Assembly: GCA_030430565.1 (NCBI GenBank)
Contig: JAUIKS010000011.1
Coordinates: 186,001 to 250,000, forward strand
Direction of reading: 5' to 3'
Origin: Polyangia bacterium
GTDB taxonomy: Bacteria > Myxococcota_A > Polyangia > Nannocystales > Nannocystaceae
DNA length: 64,000 bases
The notes under the pieces are model-generated. The model worked only from the letters and a program-made list of their open reading frames with translations, searched no databases and was not told the DNA's origin. Position numbers and translations under genes: made by a program. Positions 37,201 through 47,505 of the stretch are shown in pieces (within the stretch, counting starts at the first letter, position 1; the number at the start of each line of letters is the position of its first letter).

Positions 37201-39672
37201 CCCGCGAGCCGCAGCTTCTGGAGCCCGAGCGGCGCGCAGGTCGCGACCGTGGGCTACGCCGACGGCGCCGCGCGCCTGCACAGCGCGACCACGGGCGAGC
37301 TGCTCGCGACGCTCGCCGGGGACGAGATCGATCGCGCTGTGTACACGCCCGACGGCAGCCGGCTGATCACCGCGTCGGCGGACGGGACCGCTCGGGTCTG
37401 GGACGCCGCGACCGGAGAGGCGATCGGGCAGCCGGCGGGGCACGAGCGGAGCATCAACGCGCTGGAGGTCAGCCCCGACGGCGCGCGCTTCGCTACCGGA
37501 TCCGACGACAGCACCGCGCGCGTATGGAGCGTCGAGACCGGGTCGCCGATCAGCGCGCCGCTCCCCCACCCGCTGCCCGTCACGCTCCTTCGCTTCAGCC
37601 CCGACGGCGAGACCCTGCTGACGCGCTCGGAGCACATGCCCCACGAGCAAGATGGTCTGACGCGGCTGTGGTCCAAGCAGGGCGAGCCGATCGGCAGCCC
37701 GCTCGCCGCCGGCGACAACATCGTCTCGGCCGCGTTCAGCGATGACGGCGCGCTCCTGCTCACCGGCGCTGAGATGGCCGGGGCGCGGCTGTGGGAGGTG
37801 GCGACCGCGAAGCCCGTCGCGGATCCGCTCGAGCAAGGCTCGACGATCGGGTGGGTCGCCTTCGTCCCGAACAGCGAGCGCTTCATCATCTCCGACGGCG
37901 AGGAGGTGATGGTGCGGAGCCGCGGGAACCTATCGTTGGTCGAGACCGTCGTCGAGCAAGACGGCGGGCTCCGCGAGCTCGCCGTCAGCCCCGACGGACA
38001 GACCTTCGTGACCGCGTGGGGCGACCAGACCACGCGCCTGACCAACACCGACCCCTCGGAGCCGAACCCCGCGGCCTTCGAGCACGAGGGGGAGGTCAGC
38101 TCGATCGCGTTCAGCTCGGACAGCGCGCGCTTCGTCCTCACGATGGGCGGGGAGCAGGGCGCGACCGTCCAGGTCCACTCCAGCGAGACTGGTGAGGCGC
38201 TCGCTACGATTCGCGCACCCATGGGTGAGACGCTCCGTAACGCGCGCTTCAGCCCTGACGGGACGCGCGTGCTGGCCGAGAGCGATCGCGGGAAGACGCG
38301 GATCTGGACGCTCGCGTCGCCCGACGCCGAGGCCGCGCCCGAGCCGACGCGCGACGCCGCCGAGACCCCGCTCTCGCGCCTCTACAGCGCCTTCGGCGGC
38401 GCCGTCGAGACGATCGAGTGGGTCCCCTCGACGCGCTGGGACGCCCTCGCAACACGGGTCGAGCCCGGCGTCACGACGCGCTCGCTCGACGCCCGCGCGG
38501 TCTCGGAGCGAAACGACGAGCCGGAGTTCATCGGCAAGACCGGCGGCGAGCAGCAGCAGATCATCCACGGGCTCACGCCGCCGGTGCACGCCCTGTTCGT
38601 GCCCGCCGACGACGTCGATACGCGGTGGAGCCTCGTCACTGCGGACGCCAGCGGTCGTGTCGACCGGTGGAGCTCGTCGCGGGATGCGCCCCAGCCGATC
38701 GCCCAGGCCGACGGGGCGATCACCAGCGTCGCGTTCACGCTCACCCCCACGGAGCCAGGAAACCTGCTCGCCAGGACAGGCTATGACGGCCGCGTACACC
38801 TTCACGCGCTGGCGCCCGACGCCGAGGTCACGACGATCGAGACGGGCGAGATCATCGACGCGCTGGAGCTCTTCGTCGACCCCGATCCGCCCTATGAAGA
38901 CGAGCTGCTCCTCTCCTTCGCGAGCGCCGAGGCTCTCCTCCAGGCGCCGCGCGAAGAGGCAGCGCGTCAGCGCTTCGAGGGGGTCGTGACGATCGATCCG
39001 CGCGCCGTCCTGCGGCGCGAGGGCTCCCTCCTCATCTTCGACCGCGGCGGCGAAGATCAGCACCTCCTCAAGCGCCCGGGGACCGTCGATCGCGCCTGGG
39101 TGAGCGGCTCGACACCCAACGCGCTCGTCAGCGGTCGCGACCCGGACTCCGCGATGACGGGGCTCACGCAAAGCACCACAGAGACGACGCGGCCCTACGC
39201 GCCCCACGCCGCCGCCGTCACCGCCGCCGCCTTCGAGTCTCCCCTGCTCGTGACCGGCTCCCGCGACCGCACCGCCCGCGTGCGCTCGATATGGCACCCC
39301 GAGTGTACGCCCGTGATCCTGCGCCACCGCGCCGCCGTCACCGATGTCGCGATCGCGCCGTACTGGAAGATGATCGCCACCGCCAGCGAGGACGGGATGG
39401 TCACGCTGTGGAGCCCGGTCGAGGAGGGGACGCCGACGGCGACGCGGCAGGCGCTGCACAGCGCGGCCGCGCGCACCGTCGCCTTCGACCGGGAGGGCGA
39501 GCACCTCGTCTCGACCGGGGACGACGGCTCGGTGGTGGTTCAGGAGATACGGAGCGCCAGTCTCCAGCTCCACTCACCCGAGGCCTGGGGGTTGTACTGT
39601 GGCGAAGGTTGGGATGAGGACGACGCACATGAGGAGGCGATCGACGACGAGCGCCGCGCCGGGAGGCGATGA
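34222..39672 (+). CDS. giant membrane protein: vWA-like domain plus WD40 propellers
   Basis: An 1816-aa protein. Residues 1-75 are helical; TM near 97-121; an Asp/Glu-rich stretch (125-180); TM near 240-262. At about 360-470 there is a degenerate vWA-like fold: RRVWVWHDATVEG in place of DxSxS, a helix, ELELAHFWG and VCVLTDGRALL. A helical region follows, a third TM near 730-752, and from about 970 to 1800 two WD40 propellers (SPDGARFATGSDDSTARVW, YTPDGSRLITASADGTARVWD, IAPYWKMIATASEDGMVTLW). It lies 42 bases after the MoxR gene and 88 before the CHAT gene. It probably senses or recruits targets for them. A 55-base duplication changed the extreme C-terminus. Confidence 0.88.
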   Translation: MRAPIDILVELLDQRGVRVEVEEYLRLHAALQRGEDWTAQRLQHVIVGILATSPAMARTIREAVGAALRELETQTETGAPPEPERARTKGPRGGGLRLVVAVGVVVVALAVAAVIVLPLLLRSSGGDDEDGTSDASATGEPGEDRYDESDEDADEDDEDDDGDDDGDSGLDEALEPTGEADDQECDGAEQLERELAAQRAFESEYDARREAADAAAAEPEGPRTRGVSVPQYVYVTPAGLRLPLLLGLGALGLGALGLLVFFGARARSRREPPDLEAAALGPTQPVASGPSLFWLQPSEPPRSRALLLAHAERDAITWGLGHFSSGAARSRLLDADATVRASIDNGGFPSLRYAARRSLRRVWVWHDATVEGQVIRRLINELEGLAHSHGLELELAHFWGTPDQLEDRHGQSLRLDELEEERDESIVCVLTDGRALLERWEWRAADGRDRRPELRALLRRMASWHRLAFFHHGAARQRRALDELLSDHGLRCFALGELARFVEREGERRDNMAEGADHPGPIWRWAACCALYPLPVSELDALALRAALELPVSAYGVTSLRARSITTAGIQFAPEERARLITRLTKSDGSTAPSDTPPTLLREALAFWRARTVAGAPDWATDATGRGIHRRLVVAQLDLWTDPERALQEFARLRASPHFDATRDELARARPRVEGDAPPVTGPMIELPFSAARLQPGDRARLHSLGMRALPAGDLVKATGVRVRPPVLARPWLAVSSIFSLALGLAALLSPPATRQLDDIAFPERSAFRVHEGRLELLAGGEWSALTYDDASALGEELVALERDGSHAKSLECVVELGELGELRRCGTTPRERELEEFGRSRAVAVLDASREDRAARQFADRLLDDDVVDAVWIGAWPAWLREPDESALTEALGAASPSAPVAEYFQNKGLSHAQLWVFSDDPEFLLAAARRAETEDLLDTPAALSALEEVSRTRPTRPGVTSMSTLISDCAPLDVWAERDGAALVLHGQLRGPASRSFWSPSGAQVATVGYADGAARLHSATTGELLATLAGDEIDRAVYTPDGSRLITASADGTARVWDAATGEAIGQPAGHERSINALEVSPDGARFATGSDDSTARVWSVETGSPISAPLPHPLPVTLLRFSPDGETLLTRSEHMPHEQDGLTRLWSKQGEPIGSPLAAGDNIVSAAFSDDGALLLTGAEMAGARLWEVATAKPVADPLEQGSTIGWVAFVPNSERFIISDGEEVMVRSRGNLSLVETVVEQDGGLRELAVSPDGQTFVTAWGDQTTRLTNTDPSEPNPAAFEHEGEVSSIAFSSDSARFVLTMGGEQGATVQVHSSETGEALATIRAPMGETLRNARFSPDGTRVLAESDRGKTRIWTLASPDAEAAPEPTRDAAETPLSRLYSAFGGAVETIEWVPSTRWDALATRVEPGVTTRSLDARAVSERNDEPEFIGKTGGEQQQIIHGLTPPVHALFVPADDVDTRWSLVTADASGRVDRWSSSRDAPQPIAQADGAITSVAFTLTPTEPGNLLARTGYDGRVHLHALAPDAEVTTIETGEIIDALELFVDPDPPYEDELLLSFASAEALLQAPREEAARQRFEGVVTIDPRAVLRREGSLLIFDRGGEDQHLLKRPGTVDRAWVSGSTPNALVSGRDPDSAMTGLTQSTTETTRPYAPHAAAVTAAAFESPLLVTGSRDRTARVRSIWHPECTPVILRHRAAVTDVAIAPYWKMIATASEDGMVTLWSPVEEGTPTATRQALHSAAARTVAFDREGEHLVSTGDDGSVVVQEIRSASLQLHSPEAWGLYCGEGWDEDDAHEEAIDDERRAGRR

Positions 39673-39692
39673 GGACGACGCACGTGAGGAGG
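39613..39692 (+). repeat. 55-base tandem duplication at the 3' end of the WD40 gene
   Basis: The 25-mer at 39613-39637 recurs at 39668-39692 with one difference. Because 55 is not a multiple of three, the second copy is read in another frame and supplies the TGA stop (39670-39672). Confidence 0.75.
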
Positions 39693-39746
39693 ACTGGCCC
39701 GACGAAACCCGCTCCAGGACCTAGTCGGCTGTGTGAAGCGCCGTGA

Positions 39747-39752
39747 TACCTT
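39747..39752 (+). promoter_or_regulatory. -10-like box TACCTT, leaderless pattern
   Basis: Extended type (TG one base upstream). Ends 8 bases before the ATG at 39761 and supports that start over the GTG at 39743. Confidence 0.45.
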
Positions 39753-39760
39753 CGAACACC

Positions 39761-41707
39761 ATGCAGGCCCGGGAGCTCGTCGTCGAGCTGCGCCCACGAG
39801 GAGATGTCGGATGGGACATCCGCTTCCTCGACGCGCGCGACCGCGTGCTGCGGGAGCGCCTCGGGGAGCGAGAGCCGCTCGCGCGCCTGGGCCTGCGGCC
39901 GCGGCTGCTGCAGCAGGCCATCGTCGTCGAGCAGGAGTTCTCGGGCCGCCCGGGGATCGAGCTGGGGCACTGGCTGTGTCGCTGGCTGTTCGGCGACGCC
40001 GACGAGCAGCGCGCGCTGCTCGTGGCGCTGGACGGCCCCTCCGTCGCGCGCTGGTCCCCGAACGTCCGCAGCGCGACCTTCAACCTCGAGCTGCGCACCT
40101 CCGATCCAGAGCTGCTCGGGCAGCCCTGGCACCTGCTGAGCTGGGAGGGCGAGCGCCTGCTCGCGAGCGGCTGGTCGATCCGCGTGGCGCCCCCGCACAC
40201 GCCGCCGACCCGCGGCGAGCTGCCGTGGCCGCCCCGGGTGCTCGCGCTGGCGCCCGCGCTGGCCGAGGGCGCGAGCGACGACGTCGAGGCGGCGGCGCAC
40301 CTCGACGTCCTGCGCGGCGCGCTGTGTCGCGCCGGGGTCCCGCGCGCGAGCTTCGTGCAGGTCGCCAGCGTCGAGGAGCTGCGCGCGGCCCTGCAAAAAA
40401 ATGTCTCGTGGGACATTTTCTATTACTTCGGTCACGGCCAGGTCGAGGGCGGCGTCGCGGGGCTCCAGCTCGCCGACGACTGGGGCTCGCCCGAGTTCTT
40501 CCCGATGCACGACCTCGCCGAGCTGCTGCGCAAGCGGCCGCCGCGGATCGTCTACCTCAACACCTGCTCCGCCGGCGCGGGCGGCTGGCACGGCGCCGGC
40601 AACCTGCTGTGCGCCCCCGGTAACATCGTGCTCACGCACCTGTGCCCGGTGCGCGTCGGCGCGGCGCAGGGTCGAGCCGAGCGCTTCTTTCACCGCCTCG
40701 CGCACGACGGCGACGACCCGGTCCAGAGCTTCCTGCCGCGCCACAACGAGCTCGCGTCGGGCGGCTTCGCGTGGATGTGCGGCGCGATCCACAGCAGCGC
40801 GCGCTCGTGGCGGCTCGCGCGGCCGAGCGCGGCGGTCTGCGGCGAACCCGACGCGCGCTGGGCCCTGCGGCTCGACCGACGCCCGCAGCGGATGATGGTG
40901 CTCGACCGCGTCAACTACAACCTGATGCGCCCGGCGACGCCCCGGCGCGGCGCGGCCTTCGTCGCGGCGGCGGGCCCCGACAATCACCTGCACGACCTCG
41001 GCGAGCAGCTGTTCACCTTCCTGCGCGACGACGAGCAGATGCGCCGACACCTGCTGCGCCTCGACGTCACGGTCCCGCCCGACGACGCGCGCTCGCAGGA
41101 GCCGTGGGACGAGCACATGCGCGCCGCCCTGGGCGCGGGGCCCTCGGCCACGCTCGCCGACGCGATGACGGGCTTTCTGCGCAGCCGCGGCGTCGAGGAC
41201 GGGCACGCGGTCGTGTGGCTCGACTTCGGCGGCTGGCCGCGGGCCACGAGCGGGCGCCCGATCGTGCGCACGACCGGCTGGCTGCGCCGCTGCAGACACT
41301 GGACCGAGCGCCACTTCTCGGCGCTGCCGCGCCTGCGGGTCGCCTACTTTATCGGCCTCGAGGTCGCGTCGGGGCTGCGCGGCAAGATCCAGCGCGCGCT
41401 GCGTAGCCCCAAGATCCGCGAGGAGCTGAACTCGAGCGCGTTCGCCTACGACGTGCTCGTCGAGCCAGGTGCGATCGAGTACGACGACATCCGCGAGTTC
41501 TTGCGGCTCAACCAAGCGCTCAACCTGACCGACGAGGATCAGCGCGCGCTCGCGGAGGCGATCCACAAGACCGCGACCCGCGAGCGCGAGGGCACCGGCT
41601 ACCGCGCGAGCGTCGAGCTGCTGCTGCGCGGCCGCGAGCACGGGTGGGAGCAGCTCCTGCGCGAGCTCGGCGGCGCGGACGAGGACGAGGACTTCTATGA
41701 TGTCTGA
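39761..41707 (+). CDS. CHAT-domain (caspase-like) peptidase
   Basis: A 648-aa protein. The N-terminal 80 residues (FNLELRTSDPELLGQPWHLLSWEG follows) lead into a CHAT peptidase with the His in YYFGHGQ (H225) and the Cys in VYLNTCSAGAGG (C269), with the usual spacing. CHAT proteases are clan CD Cys peptidases that act as effectors in bacterial defence and cell-death systems, including CRISPR-Cas and gasdermin loci. The C-terminal 320 residues (WVWLDFGGW, LRVAYFIGLEVASG, EYDDIREFLRLNQ) form a separate region that I cannot assign; it could be the adaptor that docks on the MoxR/vWA partners. The gene is the effector of the three-gene locus. Confidence 0.88.
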   Translation: MQARELVVELRPRGDVGWDIRFLDARDRVLRERLGEREPLARLGLRPRLLQQAIVVEQEFSGRPGIELGHWLCRWLFGDADEQRALLVALDGPSVARWSPNVRSATFNLELRTSDPELLGQPWHLLSWEGERLLASGWSIRVAPPHTPPTRGELPWPPRVLALAPALAEGASDDVEAAAHLDVLRGALCRAGVPRASFVQVASVEELRAALQKNVSWDIFYYFGHGQVEGGVAGLQLADDWGSPEFFPMHDLAELLRKRPPRIVYLNTCSAGAGGWHGAGNLLCAPGNIVLTHLCPVRVGAAQGRAERFFHRLAHDGDDPVQSFLPRHNELASGGFAWMCGAIHSSARSWRLARPSAAVCGEPDARWALRLDRRPQRMMVLDRVNYNLMRPATPRRGAAFVAAAGPDNHLHDLGEQLFTFLRDDEQMRRHLLRLDVTVPPDDARSQEPWDEHMRAALGAGPSATLADAMTGFLRSRGVEDGHAVVWLDFGGWPRATSGRPIVRTTGWLRRCRHWTERHFSALPRLRVAYFIGLEVASGLRGKIQRALRSPKIREELNSSAFAYDVLVEPGAIEYDDIREFLRLNQALNLTDEDQRALAEAIHKTATREREGTGYRASVELLLRGREHGWEQLLRELGGADEDEDFYDV

Positions 41708-41932
41708 GCGCCGCGGCGCGCTCGCTCACTCGGCGAACGAGCGCAGCTCCGCCGCCGGTCGCTTAAACCAGATCCAGCCCTCGCGCCGCGCCGTCGCTCG
41801 CTCGTCGGCGACCAGATGTCGTCCGTCGCGGGCGCATCGCCCTGCCGCGCCGCGCGACCGACCACGGCGCTCGCCCGCGAGGCTCCTGTCGCTGACGACG
41901 ACGGCAGTCGGGCGTCGGGGCTCCGCCGATTC

Positions 41933-42934
41933 TTAAAACCGCACTCGACCGATCGCGCCGAGCACCCACTGCTGCCCGAAGCGCACGAGGTCATGGGCGC
42001 CGCGCTCGGTGAAGACCTCGAGCTCCATCCCGGGTCGGTAGCGCGCGATCACGTTGCCGTGCCACGACCACCGGTAGGTGAATTCGAAGCCGATCGCGAT
42101 GTGCTTCGTGACGAAGTAGCCCAGCGCGGCCTGCAGCGGGACGACCAGGGTGTGGTAGTCGAAGCGCGACTCGCCCTCGCTGGTCGCGTAGACCTGCCGC
42201 CAGCGCATGTACGAGACGCCGGTGCCGGCGTAGGCGATCACCCGTGACCACGGCACGAGGTGGACACGGACCAGCGGGCCCATCTCGAACACCCGCGAGC
42301 TCGCGTCGATGATGCGCCCAGCGTGGGGCAGCAGCTGCGAGCGCAGCTCTGGCTGCAGGACCTGCTCGAGCGAGACGTTGTGCGGGTACGTGGCGCCGTA
42401 GCGCCCCCAGGCCCAGCGCACGCCTGGCTCGACGAAGCCGCGGATGTTGCGTCCGACGAAGCCGTGGATCTCGAAGCCCGGCTTGTTCTCGGCGGCGAAG
42501 GCGGTCCCGCACTTGCTGTTGGAGATGCAGCCGAGCGCGCCCATGCCGAGATCGACCGTCGGGCCCTCGTGACGAAACGATCGCCCGGCCGACACGCGCT
42601 CCGTCGCTGTCGACGGGGGCGGGCTCGGCGACGCGGCGCGCGGCTGCTCGGCCGGCGCGGGGTCGGTGTAGCCCGGCGAGGCGTGGGTCCCTGGCGCGGC
42701 GTAGCCGGGCGCGGGCGCGGGCGCGGGCGCTGGCTCAGCCGCCGAGGCTGACGCGGCGCCCGATGTGGAGGAGGTCGCCGACGTCGGGGCCGAGGTCCCC
42801 GCCGCGTCCGTCGCGTCCGTCGCTCCCGACGCCGCCGTCGCAGGCGCGAGCTCGGCGGCGTGGACCTCCGAGGACGCGCTCCCCAGCAGCGCGAGCGCGA
42901 GCGCGAGGGACGAGAACGGCCGAGCGGCGAGCAT
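41933..42934 (-). CDS. outer-membrane beta-barrel protein with Ala/Pro-rich linker
   Basis: A 333-aa protein from ATG 42934, with TATAAG 6 bases upstream. The signal peptide ends at EVHAAE. A 90-residue Ala/Thr/Ser/Pro linker (repeated PAPAPAPG) is followed by a strand-rich part with alternating aromatic and hydrophobic residues (VEPGVRWAWGRYGATY, RVIAYAGTGVSYMRWRQVY, ALGYFVTKHIAIGFEFTYRW) and a terminal Phe (GRVRF), as in barrels inserted by BamA. CISNSKC forms a likely disulfide. Function unknown. Confidence 0.82.
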   Translation of the reverse strand: MLAARPFSSLALALALLGSASSEVHAAELAPATAASGATDATDAAGTSAPTSATSSTSGAASASAAEPAPAPAPAPGYAAPGTHASPGYTDPAPAEQPRAASPSPPPSTATERVSAGRSFRHEGPTVDLGMGALGCISNSKCGTAFAAENKPGFEIHGFVGRNIRGFVEPGVRWAWGRYGATYPHNVSLEQVLQPELRSQLLPHAGRIIDASSRVFEMGPLVRVHLVPWSRVIAYAGTGVSYMRWRQVYATSEGESRFDYHTLVVPLQAALGYFVTKHIAIGFEFTYRWSWHGNVIARYRPGMELEVFTERGAHDLVRFGQQWVLGAIGRVRF

Positions 42935-42940
42935 GGCCGC

Positions 42941-42946
42941 CTTATA
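42941..42946 (-). promoter_or_regulatory. -10-like box TATAAG, leaderless pattern
   Basis: Ends 6 bases before the ATG at 42934. Confidence 0.45.
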
Positions 42947-43001
42947 CCACCTCAGACTTGCCGCGGACCTGCGTCGGGCGCCTCCCGCCACGCGCGGCGG
43001 C

Positions 43002-43487
43002 TCAGCCGATGCCCTCGAGCGGATCGTCGGTCGGGGTGATGTCGATATCCCCCTTGTCGGTGTCGTCGGGATCGATCTTGATCTTCAGCTTGACGTTGCG
43101 CCCCGAGACCGTGATCCAGCTGCGCGCGTCGCCCTGTGAGCTGCCCTCGAGCACGCGCTGCCCTTTGTGCTTGTACTCGACCGTCACGCGGTACGTCTTC
43201 GCGCCCTCCGCGACCGGTTCGAAGCGCAGCGCGACCGCGTGCTGCTCGCCTTTCTCGGTCATCGTCAGCACGATCGGCCGGCCCGTCTCGGCGATCAGGC
43301 CCGGGTGCTTGATCACCTGCTTGCCGCGGACGATCTGCAGGTCGACGCGCGCCGGATCGCCGGGGACCTCGTCCTCCTCCGCGGAGGCCTGCGCCGAGGC
43401 GGGCGCGGGCGTGAGGCAGACCAGCGACGCGAGCGCCAGCGTGGAGATCAACATCAACGGACGAACAAACAAACGAAGCGCGCGCAT
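43002..43487 (-). CDS. exported hypothetical protein
   Basis: A 161-aa protein with a clear signal peptide (LMLISTLALASLVCL, cleavage near ASA-QA). The mature part is strand-rich with many Lys and Thr (RVDLQIVRGKQVIKHPG, YRVTVEYKHKGQRVLEG, VKLKIKIDPDD) and an Asp/Thr-rich tail. No family recognised. A GTG at 43508 would add 7 residues. It stands between the barrel gene and the channel gene, all on the minus strand. Confidence 0.72.
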   Translation of the reverse strand: MRALRLFVRPLMLISTLALASLVCLTPAPASAQASAEEDEVPGDPARVDLQIVRGKQVIKHPGLIAETGRPIVLTMTEKGEQHAVALRFEPVAEGAKTYRVTVEYKHKGQRVLEGSSQGDARSWITVSGRNVKLKIKIDPDDTDKGDIDITPTDDPLEGIG

Positions 43488-43584
43488 ACCCCATGCTCGC
43501 GGATTCACGTTGCCGATACAAGCACACGACCGCGCGATCGTTGCATGTCCACCGGGGCAGCTCGTCCGCGACGAAACAGCATTC

Positions 43585-44538
43585 CTACGGGCCCGCGCCG
43601 CGCTCGCCCGCCGCGGACTCGCTGCGCTCGCGCGGCTCGTCGGACCCCTCGCGCGCGGCGAGCTGCGACGAGATCGTCGCCAGCTCGGCCCGGATCGCCT
43701 GCAGCTGCTCCTGCAGCGCGCGCGCCTCTTTGTCGTCCTCCTCGCCCTCGAGCAGCGAGACCATGAAGCCCGCCATATAGCCGAACACCCCGATCCCGCT
43801 GATGATGAGCACCGACGCGACCATGTGCCCCGCCGGCGTGACCGGCGTGATGTCGCCGTAGCCGACCGTGCTGACCGTGACGACCGACCACCACAGCGCG
43901 TTCTCGAAGGTCGAGGTCGCGTCCGGCTCGACGATCTCCAAGGCGAGCGCGCCCGAGACCATCAACGCGAGCACGAACAGCCCCGCGCGAAACAGGCGCG
44001 CGCCGGAGTTCTGAAACCTGCGCAGCCGGACGACCAGGCGAAACAGGCGAAAGATCCGGATCAGCCGCGCGACGCGGAGACCCTGCAGCACGTAGGCGAC
44101 CGGCAGCGACGAGATGAAGTCGATGATGTTCGAGAGGTCAGTCGCGTAGCGCCGGCGATCGCGGGCGAGCGCGAGGCCGAGCCAGACCTCGAGCTGGAAC
44201 GCGACGCAGAACAGCAGGTTGGCGAGATCGTACCCCTCGCGATGGCGATGGCGATGACCGACGCCGACCTCGAGCACCATCACGGTGAACATCGGGAGCA
44301 GCAGCAGGTTGTTGCCGAAGGCGATCCAGCGGAGCACGCGACGACCGACGCGGTCCCACGTCGCGTCGCGCGGCGGGCCGAGGCCCGCCATCCCGAGCGA
44401 GCCCACGGAGTCGATGTGCTCGGCGACGATCTCCTCGGGCTCCTGCGCCTCGTCGGCCTCGAACAGCTCCTCTTCCTCCGACGCGGCCTCGCGGCTCGAC
44501 GAGTCGCGCGCAGATGCCTTGTCCGAGGTCATAGTCAA
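43585..44538 (-). CDS. voltage-gated-type potassium channel
   Basis: A 317-aa six-TM channel subunit that forms tetramers in the inner membrane. After an acidic N-terminal tail come S1-S3, an Arg-rich S4 (LRVARLIRIFRLFRLVVRLRRF, broken by two Phe), S5, the pore helix and selectivity filter TVGYGD (about 224-229), and S6 with a glycine hinge (IISGIGVFGYMAGF). The C-terminus is a predicted coiled coil (KEARALQEQLQAIRAEL). No RCK or cyclic-nucleotide domain is present, so gating is likely by voltage or the coiled-coil tail. A poly-His pair (HRHRHRE) sits in the S1-S2 loop. Confidence 0.93.
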   Translation of the reverse strand: MTMTSDKASARDSSSREAASEEEELFEADEAQEPEEIVAEHIDSVGSLGMAGLGPPRDATWDRVGRRVLRWIAFGNNLLLLPMFTVMVLEVGVGHRHRHREGYDLANLLFCVAFQLEVWLGLALARDRRRYATDLSNIIDFISSLPVAYVLQGLRVARLIRIFRLFRLVVRLRRFQNSGARLFRAGLFVLALMVSGALALEIVEPDATSTFENALWWSVVTVSTVGYGDITPVTPAGHMVASVLIISGIGVFGYMAGFMVSLLEGEEDDKEARALQEQLQAIRAELATISSQLAAREGSDEPRERSESAAGERGAGP

Positions 44539-44604
44539 AGAGGGCGTCAGTCAGGGAGCCAGTCCGCCGAGCGAACGAGCCGACTGGACGTTCCCCCACG
44601 CGCG

Positions 44605-44637
44605 AAAAAACCCCAAGAAATCGACCTTTTTTAGGGG
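44605..44637 (-). terminator. possible terminator between DUF2079 and channel genes
   Basis: On the minus strand CCCC (44634-44637) pairs with GGGG (44611-44614) through a partly paired A/T-rich stem, followed by six T. It would end the DUF2079 transcript. Confidence 0.5.
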
Positions 44638-44669
44638 CCTGTTTGGTTTAGGGGTCAGCGCTCGCCGGG

Positions 44670-46793
<2,124 letters not shown>

Positions 46794-46801
46794 GGCTCGA
46801 G

Positions 46802-46807
46802 AGCATA
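46802..46807 (-). promoter_or_regulatory. -10-like box TATGCT, leaderless pattern
   Basis: Ends 8 bases before the GTG at 46793. Confidence 0.4.
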
Positions 46808-46932
46808 CGCGCGCCGCGTTCGCGGCGACAAGCTCGGTCGCGCGCGCGCCTCCCACCTCCGTCCTCGCGCGAACGTCCGCGCTCGCGGGTTGCTTGTGTG
46901 ATCGGCACTTTCACGTCAAAGTCCCGCGGCAC

Positions 46933-47505
46933 GTGACCGGAGCCAGCAAGCACTCGGAGCGCGAGGCCAAGACCAAGGCCGCCTCGGCGCGCGACCACAT
47001 GTACATGCGCGAGGCGCTGCGGCTGGCCGAGCAAGCCGCCGCGCGCGGGGACGTCCCGGTCGGCGCGATCGTGGTCGACGAGCGTGGGCAGATCCTCGGC
47101 ACCGGCTTCAACACCCGCGAGGTCCACGCCGACCCGACCGGCCACGCCGAGATCGTCGCGCTGCGCGAGGCCTGCAAGACGCGGCGGCGCTGGCGGGTCG
47201 ACGGCGCGACTTTGTACGTGACCCTCGAGCCATGTCCCATGTGCGCGGGCGCGCTCGTCAACGCCCGGGTCGCGCGCCTGGTCTACGGCGCGGATGATCA
47301 AAAAGCGGGCGCCGTCCGCTCGCTCTACCAGCTGTGCGACGACCCCCGGCTCAATCACCGCATGGAGGTCGTGCGCGGCGTGCTCGCCGAGCCGAGCGCG
47401 ACGCTGCTGCGCGAGTTCTTCCGCGCGGCCAGGGCCGCCCGCGCGGCGGCGCGCAAGGCCAACGCGGGTCCGCGCCCCGCCGTCCGACAGGAGCGCAGCT
47501 CGTGA
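46933..47505 (+). CDS. tadA: tRNA-specific adenosine deaminase
   Basis: About 190 aa; deaminates A34 of tRNA-Arg(ACG) to inosine. The zinc site is GHAEIVAL (His and catalytic Glu, about 71-73) and EPCPMCAGAL (two Cys). The N-terminal MREALRLAEQAAARGDVPVGAIVV and the DDQKAGAVRSLYQLCDDPRLNHRMEVVRG part, split by conserved Asn-His, are diagnostic. The GTG at 46933 gives the short extension usual before YMREAL; ATG 46999 is possible. The stop overlaps the next gene's GTG (GTGA), so the two are coupled. Confidence 0.95.
   Translation: MTGASKHSEREAKTKAASARDHMYMREALRLAEQAAARGDVPVGAIVVDERGQILGTGFNTREVHADPTGHAEIVALREACKTRRRWRVDGATLYVTLEPCPMCAGALVNARVARLVYGADDQKAGAVRSLYQLCDDPRLNHRMEVVRGVLAEPSATLLREFFRAARAARAAARKANAGPRPAVRQERSS

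Noticed and set aside
35392..37836. 814-codon open frame antisense to the WD40 gene
   Set aside because: Arg/Ala/Gly-rich shadow of a GC-biased gene; no domain, and the opposite strand has clear domains.
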